Positions 35,822-43,837 of a DNA stretch of 64,000 bases are shown piece after piece. The notes beneath the pieces were generated by a model, which was not told the origin of the DNA, did no database searches, and saw only the letters and a program-made list of their open reading frames with translations. The stretch comes from CAYYYP01 sp964475985. GTDB taxonomy: Bacteria; Bdellovibrionota; UBA1018; CAYHWW01. Each line of letters begins with the position of its first letter. The first letter of the stretch is position 1. The translations under genes and the position numbers were made by a program. The DNA is taken from assembly GCA_964475985.1 (NCBI GenBank), contig CAYYYP010000003.1, positions 62,001 through 126,000 on the forward strand. Direction: 5' to 3'.

Positions 35822-36457
35822 ATGATAATCATTGTAGATTACGGCATGGGAAATCTGCGCTCCATTCAAAGTAAACTACATATGTTGAATATGGATTCGG
35901 AAATCTGTGAGAACCCAGATGGCATACAAAGGGCTACAAAATTGATTCTACCGGGCGTGGGAAACTTCGCGGCGGGTATGCGGAGTCTCCGCGAAAGAAA
36001 CCTCATTCCGACCCTCAATGAATTGGTCTTACATAAAAAGATTCCGGTGTTAGGGATTTGTTTGGGCATGCAGTTGCTAGGGCAACATAGTGAGGAAGGG
36101 GAGGCGGAAGGATTAGGTTGGCTTCAATTTAAGGTAAAACGATTCGTATTTTCGGAAGCCGAGAAAAATGAAAGCTTAAAAAAATTACGCGTTCCCCATG
36201 TTGGATGGAATCGCTTGACGGTGCAAGACGATAAATGTTTATTATTTGCTAAATTGCCACTGGAGCGCCCATTTTACTTTACCCATTCTTACCACGCCGC
36301 TTCCGCGGCTAGCGCGACGGTTGCGGCCACCACTTGGTATGGTCACGAGTTTCCGTCCGTGGTGCATGAGGCCAATATTTTTGGAACCCAATTCCATCCG
36401 GAAAAAAGTCGGTCCTATGGTTTGAAAATGGTCGAGAATTTTTTGAGGTTGGCATAA
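35822..36457 (+). CDS. hisH: HisH-like glutaminase subunit of the sugar amidotransferase system
   Basis: This 211-residue class I glutamine amidotransferase has the nucleophile Cys80 in VLGICLGMQLLG and the His-Glu pair in TQFHPEKS near the C-terminus, so the glutaminase triad is complete. It resembles HisH of histidine synthesis. No other histidine gene is nearby, and the flanking WbpG-like and HisF-like genes define it as the ammonia-producing partner (HisH2 type) for sugar amidine formation. Ammonia would pass through the HisF-like barrel to the WbpG-like active site. The gene follows WbpG after 25 bases. Confidence 0.85.
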   Translation: MIIIVDYGMGNLRSIQSKLHMLNMDSEICENPDGIQRATKLILPGVGNFAAGMRSLRERNLIPTLNELVLHKKIPVLGICLGMQLLGQHSEEGEAEGLGWLQFKVKRFVFSEAEKNESLKKLRVPHVGWNRLTVQDDKCLLFAKLPLERPFYFTHSYHAASAASATVAATTWYGHEFPSVVHEANIFGTQFHPEKSRSYGLKMVENFLRLA

Positions 36458-36469
36458 ATGGAGGCGAAA

Positions 36470-37246
36470 ATGTCCGTAGCCGGACTCGAGCCGCGAATCA
36501 TTCCTTGTTTATTGCTAAAAAATTTAGGTTTAGTTAAGGGCCGTCAATTTAAGGATCATCGCTACGTCGGTGATCCCATCAACGCTGTTCAAATTTTCAA
36601 TGCAAAAGAGGTCGATGAAATTCTTTTTTTGGATATCACCGCAACGCAAGAATCAAGGACCCCTGCGCCTGATTTCATTCAAAGGATTGCTGATCAATGT
36701 TTAGTTCCGTTTGCCGTAGGCGGCGGGCTGAGGAGTGTGGCCGATATTCGAAAAATGCTCAACGCCGGAGCCGAAAAGGTCTGTATCAACACCGCGGCCC
36801 TGGAAAATGAAACCTTCATCAAGCAAGCGGCGGATGCTTTTGGCAGTCAGAGCGTCATAGTGTCACTTGATGTAAAGAAATCCTTTTGGGGAACGCTTGA
36901 AGTTTACGTTCGTTGCGGCAGCAAAAAGGTAAAGGGGACTCCTCTGGAGTTAGCCCGCTGGGTCGAAGCCCAAGGGGCTGGCGAAATCCTTCTCAATTCC
37001 ATTGACCGAGATGGTTCGCGTGAAGGGTTTGACTTAAAATTGATCAATGAGATTTCACAAGCCGTGTCGGTGCCGGTCATCGCTTGCGGAGGTGCCGGCA
37101 GTAACGATGATTTTAGGCAGGCACTCCGTGAGGGACATGCGGATGCAGTAGCCGCCGGCAGCCTGTTTGTATTTCACGGAAGGCGGCAAGGCGTACTTAT
37201 CAGCTATCCCAGTGCCCAGGAAAAAGCAGAAATTCTGTCAGGGTGA
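36470..37246 (+). CDS. hisF: HisF-like barrel subunit of the sugar amidotransferase system
   Basis: The 258-residue TIM barrel starts best at ATG 36470, preceded by GGAGG seven bases upstream; an ATG at 36458 directly after the hisH stop is the alternative. Family segments are RIIPCLLLKNLGLVKG, VDEILFLDITAT, FAVGGGLRS, NAGAEKVCINTAA and LLNSIDRDGSREGFD. LLKNLGLVKG replaces the CLDV residues typical of true HisF, a trait of the HisF2/WbpH-type copies in glycan loci. Its likely job is to channel ammonia from HisH to the WbpG-like synthetase rather than to make imidazole glycerol phosphate. Confidence 0.85.
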   Translation: MSVAGLEPRIIPCLLLKNLGLVKGRQFKDHRYVGDPINAVQIFNAKEVDEILFLDITATQESRTPAPDFIQRIADQCLVPFAVGGGLRSVADIRKMLNAGAEKVCINTAALENETFIKQAADAFGSQSVIVSLDVKKSFWGTLEVYVRCGSKKVKGTPLELARWVEAQGAGEILLNSIDRDGSREGFDLKLINEISQAVSVPVIACGGAGSNDDFRQALREGHADAVAAGSLFVFHGRRQGVLISYPSAQEKAEILSG

Positions 37247-37300
37247 AATGCCTAAAATTTTTGGATTTGAGGGGTCTTGTGCTAACCTCAGGCCAATATT

Positions 37301-38614
37301 ATGGCCATCAAAAATGAACTCTTTCAGAAGATTGAAAATAAGTCAGCCGTCGTGGGCGTTATCGGTCTAGGTTATGTAGGTTTGCCACTGGTTCAGCGTT
37401 TTCTCGACTGTGGATTTCAGGTTGTTGGTTTTGATATTGATGGTGAAAAGATAGAAAAGCTTCACCGCGGCGATTCGTATATCAAACATATTGAATTTTC
37501 TTTTTTGAAGCAGGCCATTCAAACTTCAAAATTTAAGCCTACTGTTAGTTTTAATCATGCAGCTGAATGCGATGCACTCATCATTTGCGTTCCTACTCCG
37601 CTCAATGATTATCGTGAGCCAGATCTTTCGTATGTGACCGGCACCATGGAATCCATTGCCCCATTTTTGAAAAAAGGGCAGATCGTTAGCCTCGAGAGCA
37701 CGACCTATCCCGGGACGACCGATGAAGAATTGCTTCCGCGAATCGAGGCTAAAGGATTGAAGATTGGCCTCGACGCATTTTTGGTATTTTCACCAGAACG
37801 CGAAGATCCGGGCAATCCGCAATTTTCAACTAGGCAAATTCCCAAAGTGGTCGGGGGTGTCACCCCGGCGTGCTTAGAAATTGGTGTAAAACTTTACGAA
37901 CAAGTCATCGAACGCGTGGTCGCCGTTAGCTCCACTAAAGTTGCAGAAATGACCAAGCTCCTTGAAAACATATACCGCTGTGTCAACATTGGACTCGTTA
38001 ACGAACTTAAGATCGTTACCGATCGGATGGGCATAAATCTATGGGAAGTCATTGGGGCGGCCGCAACTAAACCTTTTGGATTCACTCCGTTTTATCCGGG
38101 CCCTGGTTTAGGCGGCCACTGCATTCCAATCGATCCGTTTTATCTTACTTGGAAGGCGCGAGAATATGGGGTCCACACGCGCTTCATCGAACTAGCCGGT
38201 GAGGTGAACACTTCGATGCCCCATTGGGTGCTCGAAAAAGTGGTGGATTCCCTCAACGACAAGGGAAAATCAGTGAAAAATTCCAAGATTCTGGTTTTGG
38301 GCCTCGCTTATAAAAAAAATGTAGACGATATCCGTGAATCACCAGCGGTAGAACTTATGTCTCTCTTGCAGGAAAAGGGCGCGGTCATTTCTTATGCTGA
38401 CCCCTACATCCCTTCGTTCCCGAGAATGAGGCGGTACAAGTTTCAACTCGATTCAACGCCGCTGACCCCCGACACCCTATCTCAAGTGGATTGTGTGCTC
38501 ATTGCTACTAATCACGATTCCTTTGATTACGATTTGATTCAAAAGCATTCGAAATTAATCGTAGACACGCGTGGTTGCTACAGAGCGGTCCATGTAAACG
38601 TGGTTCGCGCTTAA
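37301..38614 (+). CDS. wbpA: UDP-N-acetyl-D-glucosamine 6-dehydrogenase (WbpA-type)
   Basis: The 437-residue nucleotide-sugar dehydrogenase has the NAD motif GVIGLGYVGLPL at the N-terminus, PTPLNDYREPDLS, STTYPGTTDEEL, PEREDPGN and the catalytic Cys274 in PGLGGHCIPIDPFY. These segments follow the Pseudomonas WbpA pattern closely, as I recall it. WbpA oxidises UDP-GlcNAc at C6 in two steps to UDP-GlcNAcA, the entry to diacetamido-uronic acids and, after epimerisation, to UDP-GalNAcA. The operon lacks recognisable WbpB, WbpD and WbpI, so the fate of the uronic acid is unclear. TAATG couples it to the epimerase gene. Confidence 0.88.
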   Translation: MAIKNELFQKIENKSAVVGVIGLGYVGLPLVQRFLDCGFQVVGFDIDGEKIEKLHRGDSYIKHIEFSFLKQAIQTSKFKPTVSFNHAAECDALIICVPTPLNDYREPDLSYVTGTMESIAPFLKKGQIVSLESTTYPGTTDEELLPRIEAKGLKIGLDAFLVFSPEREDPGNPQFSTRQIPKVVGGVTPACLEIGVKLYEQVIERVVAVSSTKVAEMTKLLENIYRCVNIGLVNELKIVTDRMGINLWEVIGAAATKPFGFTPFYPGPGLGGHCIPIDPFYLTWKAREYGVHTRFIELAGEVNTSMPHWVLEKVVDSLNDKGKSVKNSKILVLGLAYKKNVDDIRESPAVELMSLLQEKGAVISYADPYIPSFPRMRRYKFQLDSTPLTPDTLSQVDCVLIATNHDSFDYDLIQKHSKLIVDTRGCYRAVHVNVVRA

Positions 38615-39594
38615 TGATTCGCGATTCTAAAATTTTGGTGACCGGCGGTGGCGGGTTTATTGGTTCTAACCTTTGTGAAACATTACTTGCGCAAGGCAAC
38701 CTGGTAGTTTGCCTCGATAATTTTGCGACCGGAAAAAAACAGAACTTGAAGACTTTTGGAGATCATAAAAACTTCAAGCTCATTGAAGGTGATATTCGAA
38801 ATCTTGAAGCCTGTCAGTTAGCCGTAAAAAATGTCGATTATGTTTTGCATCAAGCGGCATTAGGCAGTGTACCCCGTTCCATTGAAACTCCGGAGGTTAC
38901 GCATTCCGTAAATATAAGCGGTTTCTTAAATATGCTCATCGCGGCTCGAGACGCGAAGGTGAAACGGTTTGTGTATGCTTCGAGTTCTTCCGTATATGGT
39001 GACCATCCGGCATTGCCAAAAATTGAAGACCAGTTGGGTCGTCCACTTTCACCTTATGCCGTGACTAAATTGACCAACGAGCATTATGCGCGCTCTTTCA
39101 TGGATCTATATGGTTTAGAGTGCGCGGGGCTGCGTTACTTCAATGTTTATGGCAAACGACAAGATCCCGATGGCGCCTATGCGGCGGTGATTCCCAAATT
39201 CGTAAAAGCGTTAATTGAATATCGCGAGCCGGTCATTTATGGGGAAGGCGATCAGTCACGAGACTTCACTTTCATTGAAGATGTGGTGCAGGCAAATCAA
39301 TTGGCGCTAGTAAAGCCTGTGAATGATATTGCAAAAAGCGTTTTTAATATCGCAGCCGGTGGTCGCACTACGTTGAATGAACTGACGAGCTACCTTTTTG
39401 AATTCTTGACCGGTTACGATCGCAAAATCGCCTCCGTCAAAGTGCAGCACGTAGCGCCAAAAAAAGGGGACATCCAACATTCGCTGGCTTGCATTGATCG
39501 GGCGCGTGAAATATTAAGTTATGACCCTCAGTTTCAATTAAGGGCGGGCCTAGAGAAATCCATCCATTGGTACTGGGAGTATTTCCATGAATGA
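38614..39594 (+). CDS. UDP-N-acetylglucosamine/uronate 4-epimerase-like (WbpP/TviC-type)
   Basis: From ATG 38614, which shares a base with the dehydrogenase stop, this is a 326-residue extended SDR. It has GGGGFIGSNLCE, CLDNFATGKKQN, HQAALGSVPRSIE, the active site SSSSVYG with YAVTK, and RYFNVYGKRQDPDGAYAAVIPK. The last segment is characteristic of WbpP/TviC epimerases acting on N-acetylated UDP-sugars and uronates at C4. With the dehydrogenase next door it would interconvert gluco and galacto forms, for example UDP-GlcNAcA and UDP-GalNAcA, which the AsnB-like proteins could amidate. It overlaps the next gene by eight bases. Confidence 0.85.
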   Translation: MIRDSKILVTGGGGFIGSNLCETLLAQGNLVVCLDNFATGKKQNLKTFGDHKNFKLIEGDIRNLEACQLAVKNVDYVLHQAALGSVPRSIETPEVTHSVNISGFLNMLIAARDAKVKRFVYASSSSVYGDHPALPKIEDQLGRPLSPYAVTKLTNEHYARSFMDLYGLECAGLRYFNVYGKRQDPDGAYAAVIPKFVKALIEYREPVIYGEGDQSRDFTFIEDVVQANQLALVKPVNDIAKSVFNIAAGGRTTLNELTSYLFEFLTGYDRKIASVKVQHVAPKKGDIQHSLACIDRAREILSYDPQFQLRAGLEKSIHWYWEYFHE

Positions 39595-40438
39595 TTTTGC
39601 ATTCAGTTCCACTGCGTTCAGGAAGCAAAGCTTAGAGCGGGCGGTTGCTCTCGCGGCTTCCCGTGACTGGATCTTGGAGTTCAGTTCGGGGATTCCCCAT
39701 TCTTCCGATATGGTGCAAACCTATTTGAAAGCGGATTGCCGCAAAATGTTGCACAATTATTTTCCGGCGCCACAAAAACCTTTCGTGCTCAATCTAGCAA
39801 GTTTGAATGCGGATATTTTTGAGCGCTCATTAAGCCATGCCCTTTCCAATTTGGAGCTTACCCGGAAAAGCGGCGCTCGGTTTTATTCCATTCATGCCGG
39901 CTTTTGCCTTGACCCGAAACCAAGTGAGCTTGGCGGCACGCTCTCAACTTCTGGTGCAGGGCAACGTCAGGACCATTGGACCAAATTTATTTCTGCAGTG
40001 AACACCTTGGCGCGTGAAGCGGCCAAAAAGGGCGTTCAGATTCTAATTGAAAATAATGTAGTTACCGCGTTCAACGTTGAGAAGCATGGTCATAACCCTT
40101 TGCTGTGCGTTGATAGTAATGAGCTAAAGCTTCTCGTGCAGACTGTAAATCACCCTGCTTTAGGCATCCTTATCGATACGGGACATTGGAAAGTTTCCGC
40201 CGACGCTATGGGTTTTGAGTTGGCTTCCGTATTAGATCTTAAATCGGATGTTCTGGCTTTTCACCATAGTGATAACGACGGTCGAACCGACAGCAACCAC
40301 CCACTGACCGAGGGCTATTGGCTCCTACCTTTGCTGAAACAATTCACCGCGCCCATTACCCACGTTTTGGAAGTGCACGACCAAACGGAAGCAGAAATAG
40401 AGCGCCAACGAAATCTCCTTTTCTCACACTCCCCATAA
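39587..40438 (+). CDS. Xylose-isomerase-like TIM-barrel protein (sugar phosphate isomerase/epimerase)
   Basis: The 283-residue protein resembles the AP-endonuclease-2/xylose isomerase TIM-barrel family. Candidate metal ligands lie in FYSIHAGFC, ILIENNV (Glu), LIDTGHWK and LAFHHSDNDGRTDSN. Family members isomerise or epimerise sugars and inositols or cleave C-C bonds with divalent metals. Standing between an epimerase and the CBS-aminotransferase fusion, it probably acts on an intermediate of the same pathway, but the reaction cannot be inferred. No signal peptide is present. Six bases separate its stop from the next start. Confidence 0.75.
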   Translation: MNDFAFSSTAFRKQSLERAVALAASRDWILEFSSGIPHSSDMVQTYLKADCRKMLHNYFPAPQKPFVLNLASLNADIFERSLSHALSNLELTRKSGARFYSIHAGFCLDPKPSELGGTLSTSGAGQRQDHWTKFISAVNTLAREAAKKGVQILIENNVVTAFNVEKHGHNPLLCVDSNELKLLVQTVNHPALGILIDTGHWKVSADAMGFELASVLDLKSDVLAFHHSDNDGRTDSNHPLTEGYWLLPLLKQFTAPITHVLEVHDQTEAEIERQRNLLFSHSP

Positions 40439-40444
40439 AAATTT

Positions 40445-41911
40445 ATGAACACAGATCTCAATCAGCTTTTGTTGTCGGACACCTCCACTTTGCATCAGGC
40501 ACTCGAACAAATTGATCGAAATGCCCAAGGCTTAGTATTTATCGTTGATGAAGATCAAAAATTAACTGGCGTAATTACCGACGGCGATGCGCGAAGGGCA
40601 ATTTTATCTGGTAAAGATTTGCAGGCATCGGCAAAGAGCGTGGCGAACCGCCAGCCCGTATCGCTTCCGGTTGAGTCATCAAGTGAAGCAATCAATGCGA
40701 TCATTGGGGATAAAATAACCCACATTCCACTGCTCGACCGCGGTAAAAAAGTTATTGATTATGCTTGTGCCCATAAGGCGCATATGACGCCGGTCATGGA
40801 GCCGTTCCTCAATGGGAACGAGAAAAAATACGTCGTGGATTGCCTCAATACCAAGTGGATTTCGTCCCAAGGAAAATATGTTTCTAGATTTGAGCGTGAT
40901 TTTGAAACCTTGCATGGCGGCGGTCATGCCGTTGCGGTGGCCAACGGTACCGTTGCCCTTCATTTAGCTCTGGTGGCAGCGGGAATCGGCGCCGGTGATG
41001 AGGTGATTGTCCCAAATTTGACTTTCGCGGCCACGGCCAATGCCGTGCTTTATTGCGGCGCTACGCCGGTATTTGTTGACTGTCTCCCAGGAAATTGGGG
41101 GATGGATCCTGGTCATTTTCAACGTGCGATTACCGCGAAAACAAAAGCGGTAATTCCCGTACATTTGTACGGTTATCCATGTGAGATGGACGAGATCTGT
41201 AAAATCGCAAAAGACGCCAATGTTATTGTCCTTGAGGATTGTGCCGAATCTTTAGGATCGCGTTTCAAGCATCGCCTTACGGGAACGTTCGGTGAGAGCG
41301 CTTGTTTCAGTTTTTTTGGGAATAAAATGATTACTACCGGCGAAGGTGGAATGGTTTTATTTCGTTCGAATGAAATGGCCGAGCATGCGCGACAGCTCAG
41401 GGATCATGGCATGTCCAAAACTAAACGGTACTGGCATTTAGAGGTGGGCTTTAACTACCGTATGACAAATTTGCAAGCTGCCATTGGCGTTGCTCAATTA
41501 GAACAGTTCTCAAAAATTTTGGATAAAAAAATAAAAGTAGCAAAAGTTTACGGTAATATCCTTAAGGACATTAAGGGACTGACCCTTCCCCCAGAGGCGG
41601 AAAATGGATTGAATTCGCATTGGCTTTATACGGTTTTAATTGACGAGGAAATCTTTGGTTCGCGGGATGCCTTGATTGAAAAATTTGCCGCAAATGGAGT
41701 TCAAACTCGGCCGATTTTTTATCCGCTTCACCTCATGCCGCCTTATGCGCCCTATAGCAAAAATGAAAAATTTCCGAACGCCATGAAGTTTGCCGCTAAA
41801 GGCATAAGCCTTCCTTCCTCCGCAGAACTTACCGAAATTGAAGTCGAACGCATCGCAACGATATTTAAAAAAATTACGAACGTAAGGGAAATGCTCATTC
41901 ATGCAGACTAA
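40445..41911 (+). CDS. CBS-domain pair fused to a DegT-family sugar aminotransferase
   Basis: The 488-residue protein has an N-terminal pair of CBS-like motifs (residues ~1-115, LVFIVDEDQKLTGVITDGDARR being typical). A complete DegT/DnrJ/EryC1 aminotransferase follows from about residue 118 (EPFLNGNEKKYVVDCLNTKWISSQG) and resembles perosamine-type synthases. The Schiff-base lysine is Lys294 in FFGNKMITTGEGG. CBS pairs sense adenine nucleotides. In Campylobacter, PtmE is a CBS-containing nucleotidyltransferase of the legionaminic pathway, so CBS domains do occur in nonulosonate loci, but fusion to an aminotransferase is unusual. It probably aminates a 4-keto sugar, possibly with energy-state control. 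It overlaps neuB by eleven bases. Confidence 0.82.
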   Translation: MNTDLNQLLLSDTSTLHQALEQIDRNAQGLVFIVDEDQKLTGVITDGDARRAILSGKDLQASAKSVANRQPVSLPVESSSEAINAIIGDKITHIPLLDRGKKVIDYACAHKAHMTPVMEPFLNGNEKKYVVDCLNTKWISSQGKYVSRFERDFETLHGGGHAVAVANGTVALHLALVAAGIGAGDEVIVPNLTFAATANAVLYCGATPVFVDCLPGNWGMDPGHFQRAITAKTKAVIPVHLYGYPCEMDEICKIAKDANVIVLEDCAESLGSRFKHRLTGTFGESACFSFFGNKMITTGEGGMVLFRSNEMAEHARQLRDHGMSKTKRYWHLEVGFNYRMTNLQAAIGVAQLEQFSKILDKKIKVAKVYGNILKDIKGLTLPPEAENGLNSHWLYTVLIDEEIFGSRDALIEKFAANGVQTRPIFYPLHLMPPYAPYSKNEKFPNAMKFAAKGISLPSSAELTEIEVERIATIFKKITNVREMLIHAD

Positions 41912-43004
41912 AAAAAAGGGAATAATCGTAATTGGAGAGGCTGGAGTGAATCATAATGGTTCCCTAAAATTAGCCCATGAATTGGTTGACGTCGCCATTG
42001 CCGCACAGGCGGACATCGTTAAATTCCAATCTTTTCGCACTGAGAGTTTGGTGAGTAAGTTTGCGCCCAAGGCTCAATATCAATTGGAAACTACGAGCCG
42101 AAGCGAAAGTCAGTTCCAGATGCTTAAGAAACTTGAACATAGTTTTTCTGATAAGAAAAAACTATGGGACTACTGCCTAAAGAAATCGATACAGTTTCTT
42201 TCCACCCCATTTGATTTAGAGAGCTTAGATTTTTTAGTTAAGGATCTGAAAGTGGAACTGCTGAAGATTGCTTCGAGCGACATTACGAACGCTCTGCTTT
42301 TGTTAAAAGCGGCTCGTTCCGGCGTGCCCATGATTCTATCCACCGGCATGAGTACGCTCGGTGAGATTGAGGATGCACTTGGGGTTTTAGCTTTTGGCTA
42401 TTTGAAGTTGAATGAGGCCCCTTCGTTGAAGGGATTTAGGGAAGCCTATTGGTCGATGAAGGGTAGGGAGGTGCTTTTTAAAAAAGTGACCCTCCTGCAT
42501 TGTGTGGCGGATTACCCGGCACCGTTTGAACAGGTTAACTTAAGGGCAATGAAATCTCTGGCAAAAATCTTCGGGCTTAGGACCGGTTATTCTGATCACA
42601 CCGAAGGACTGGCCGTTGCTTTGGCTTCGGCCGCTCTGGGGGCTCAAATAATTGAAAAGCATTTCACATTGTCACGCAAAATGAAGGGCCCTGATCATCG
42701 TGCGTCAATCGAACCAGGCGAACTGGTAAATTTGGTTCGAGGTATTCGGCAAGTTGAAATGGCGCTGGGTTTGTCTACAAAAGTACCTGGCCCGTCTGAA
42801 GTTAGAAATCGACCCGTTGCCCGTAAGAGTGTAGTTGCTGGCACAATCATTAAGAAAGGTGAAATTTTTTCTGAGAGGAATTTGAGCGTGAAGCGGCCTG
42901 GCTCGGGCAACAATCCTACGGAGTATTGGGCAATGATAGGGCAGAGATCGATTCGTGACTTCGCCGAAGATGAAGTAATTGATAATATCTCGAAGCAGGC
43001 CTAA
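41901..43004 (+). CDS. Second NeuB-family nonulosonic acid synthase
   Basis: The 367-residue protein shows the NeuB barrel (IGEAGVNHNGSLKLAHELV, FQSFRTESLVS, LSTPFDLESLDFL, STGMSTLGEIE, GYSDHTEG, EKHFTLSRKMKGPDH) and a C-terminal SAF domain (ARKSVVAGTIIKKGE, NLSVKRPGSG). GEAGVNHNG and KMKGPDH point to the NeuB/LegI branch rather than PseI, which is encoded at 21607. It would join phosphoenolpyruvate to a six-carbon N-acetylated sugar. The insertion LKLNEAPSLKGFREAYWSMKG between barrel segments is like that of LegI-type synthases. It is the last gene of the nine-gene operon and ends five bases from the convergent GT26 gene. Confidence 0.87.
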   Translation: MQTKKKGIIVIGEAGVNHNGSLKLAHELVDVAIAAQADIVKFQSFRTESLVSKFAPKAQYQLETTSRSESQFQMLKKLEHSFSDKKKLWDYCLKKSIQFLSTPFDLESLDFLVKDLKVELLKIASSDITNALLLLKAARSGVPMILSTGMSTLGEIEDALGVLAFGYLKLNEAPSLKGFREAYWSMKGREVLFKKVTLLHCVADYPAPFEQVNLRAMKSLAKIFGLRTGYSDHTEGLAVALASAALGAQIIEKHFTLSRKMKGPDHRASIEPGELVNLVRGIRQVEMALGLSTKVPGPSEVRNRPVARKSVVAGTIIKKGEIFSERNLSVKRPGSGNNPTEYWAMIGQRSIRDFAEDEVIDNISKQA

Positions 43005-43009
43005 AAAAT

Positions 43010-43837
43010 TTACGTCTTCTTTCGGAGAAGAACCATGAAACTCTGTCTGAAGACCTCAAAAACAAAACGTGAATTTGTCACGGCGTAACGCCGGAATAGT
43101 CGCCGTGGTTCGGAACAAAGTCTAAAAAACCATTCCAGTCCCATGCGCTGCATCCAATGGGGCGCTCGAGGTTTGGTTTCCGCAAAAAAATCAAAGGCGG
43201 CACCGACGCCCACGAGGACCGGTGATGAACCATCGGCCGATTTTTGAAACTTAGAAAAATGAGTGGCCATCCACTTTTCTTGCTTGGGGGCGCCCAGACC
43301 TACCCAGATGAGATGGGGACTGCCCGCAGAAAGTTCCGCGATCATTTGCATCTGTTCGTTTGAAGTAAGGTTACGAAAGGGTGGGCTGATGCTGCAAACA
43401 ATTTGGGTGCCTGGCCATTTGCGCAGGATGTTTTCCTGCATTTTTTTTAAGGTGTCGGGGGTTGAGCCATAAAAAGCATGCCGAAGGTTTCGAGTAGCAT
43501 CAAGGGTAAGGACTTCGGCAAGGATGTCGGGCCCGCTGGCCCTTGCGTGAATGGCGGGAAACGCCTGTGGCTTTAGAAAATGATACCATTTAGAAACCCA
43601 TACTAGAGGAATGCCGTCCGCCGTCGCGAATAATCCATCGTTGGTCACGGTTTTAAACGACGGGTCCTGCGCACCCTCGACTACGGTGTGAACGTTCGAA
43701 ATACAGACATACCCTGGTCCTGTAATTTTATTTGAAAGGTTCAGGAAAAGCGTCGCTACCTCCGAGCAGGAGAGTACCGAAATTTTTGAACCGAGAATTT
43801 CACAATGGGCCGCAGGTTTAAACGGCGCCGATGCCAC
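43010..43837 (-). CDS. WecG/TagA/CpsF family glycosyltransferase (GT26)
   Basis: The 275-residue GT26 enzyme starts at GTG 43837, inside the end of the upstream sugar-transferase gene (20-base overlap), with GGGGTG a few bases before it. Family segments are CISNVHTVVE, LFATADGIPLVW, YGSTPDTLKK and VGLGAPKQEKWM. GT26 proteins add the second sugar, such as ManNAcA or ManNAc, to polyprenyl-diphosphate-linked GlcNAc. Following the initiating transferase, it should perform the second step of lipid-linked assembly. There is no membrane span; the basic C-terminus (RLFRRYAVTNSRFVFEVFRQS) may bind the membrane. Confidence 0.88.
   Translation of the reverse strand: MASAPFKPAAHCEILGSKISVLSCSEVATLFLNLSNKITGPGYVCISNVHTVVEGAQDPSFKTVTNDGLFATADGIPLVWVSKWYHFLKPQAFPAIHARASGPDILAEVLTLDATRNLRHAFYGSTPDTLKKMQENILRKWPGTQIVCSISPPFRNLTSNEQMQMIAELSAGSPHLIWVGLGAPKQEKWMATHFSKFQKSADGSSPVLVGVGAAFDFFAETKPRAPHWMQRMGLEWFFRLCSEPRRLFRRYAVTNSRFVFEVFRQSFMVLLRKKT
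43015..43031 (-). terminator. Weak possible terminator at the end of the GT26 gene
   Basis: An inverted repeat TCTTCT/AGAAGA around a five-base loop (43015-43031) lies in the last codons of the minus-strand gene. On that strand a run of six Ts (43008-43003) follows six bases later. The stem is short and AU-rich, so termination would be weak. Confidence 0.25.

Noticed and set aside
35822..37246. Histidine biosynthesis genes hisH and hisF
   Set aside because: No other his gene is adjacent, HisF has the LLKNLGLVKG variant, and the WbpG-like gene lies directly upstream.
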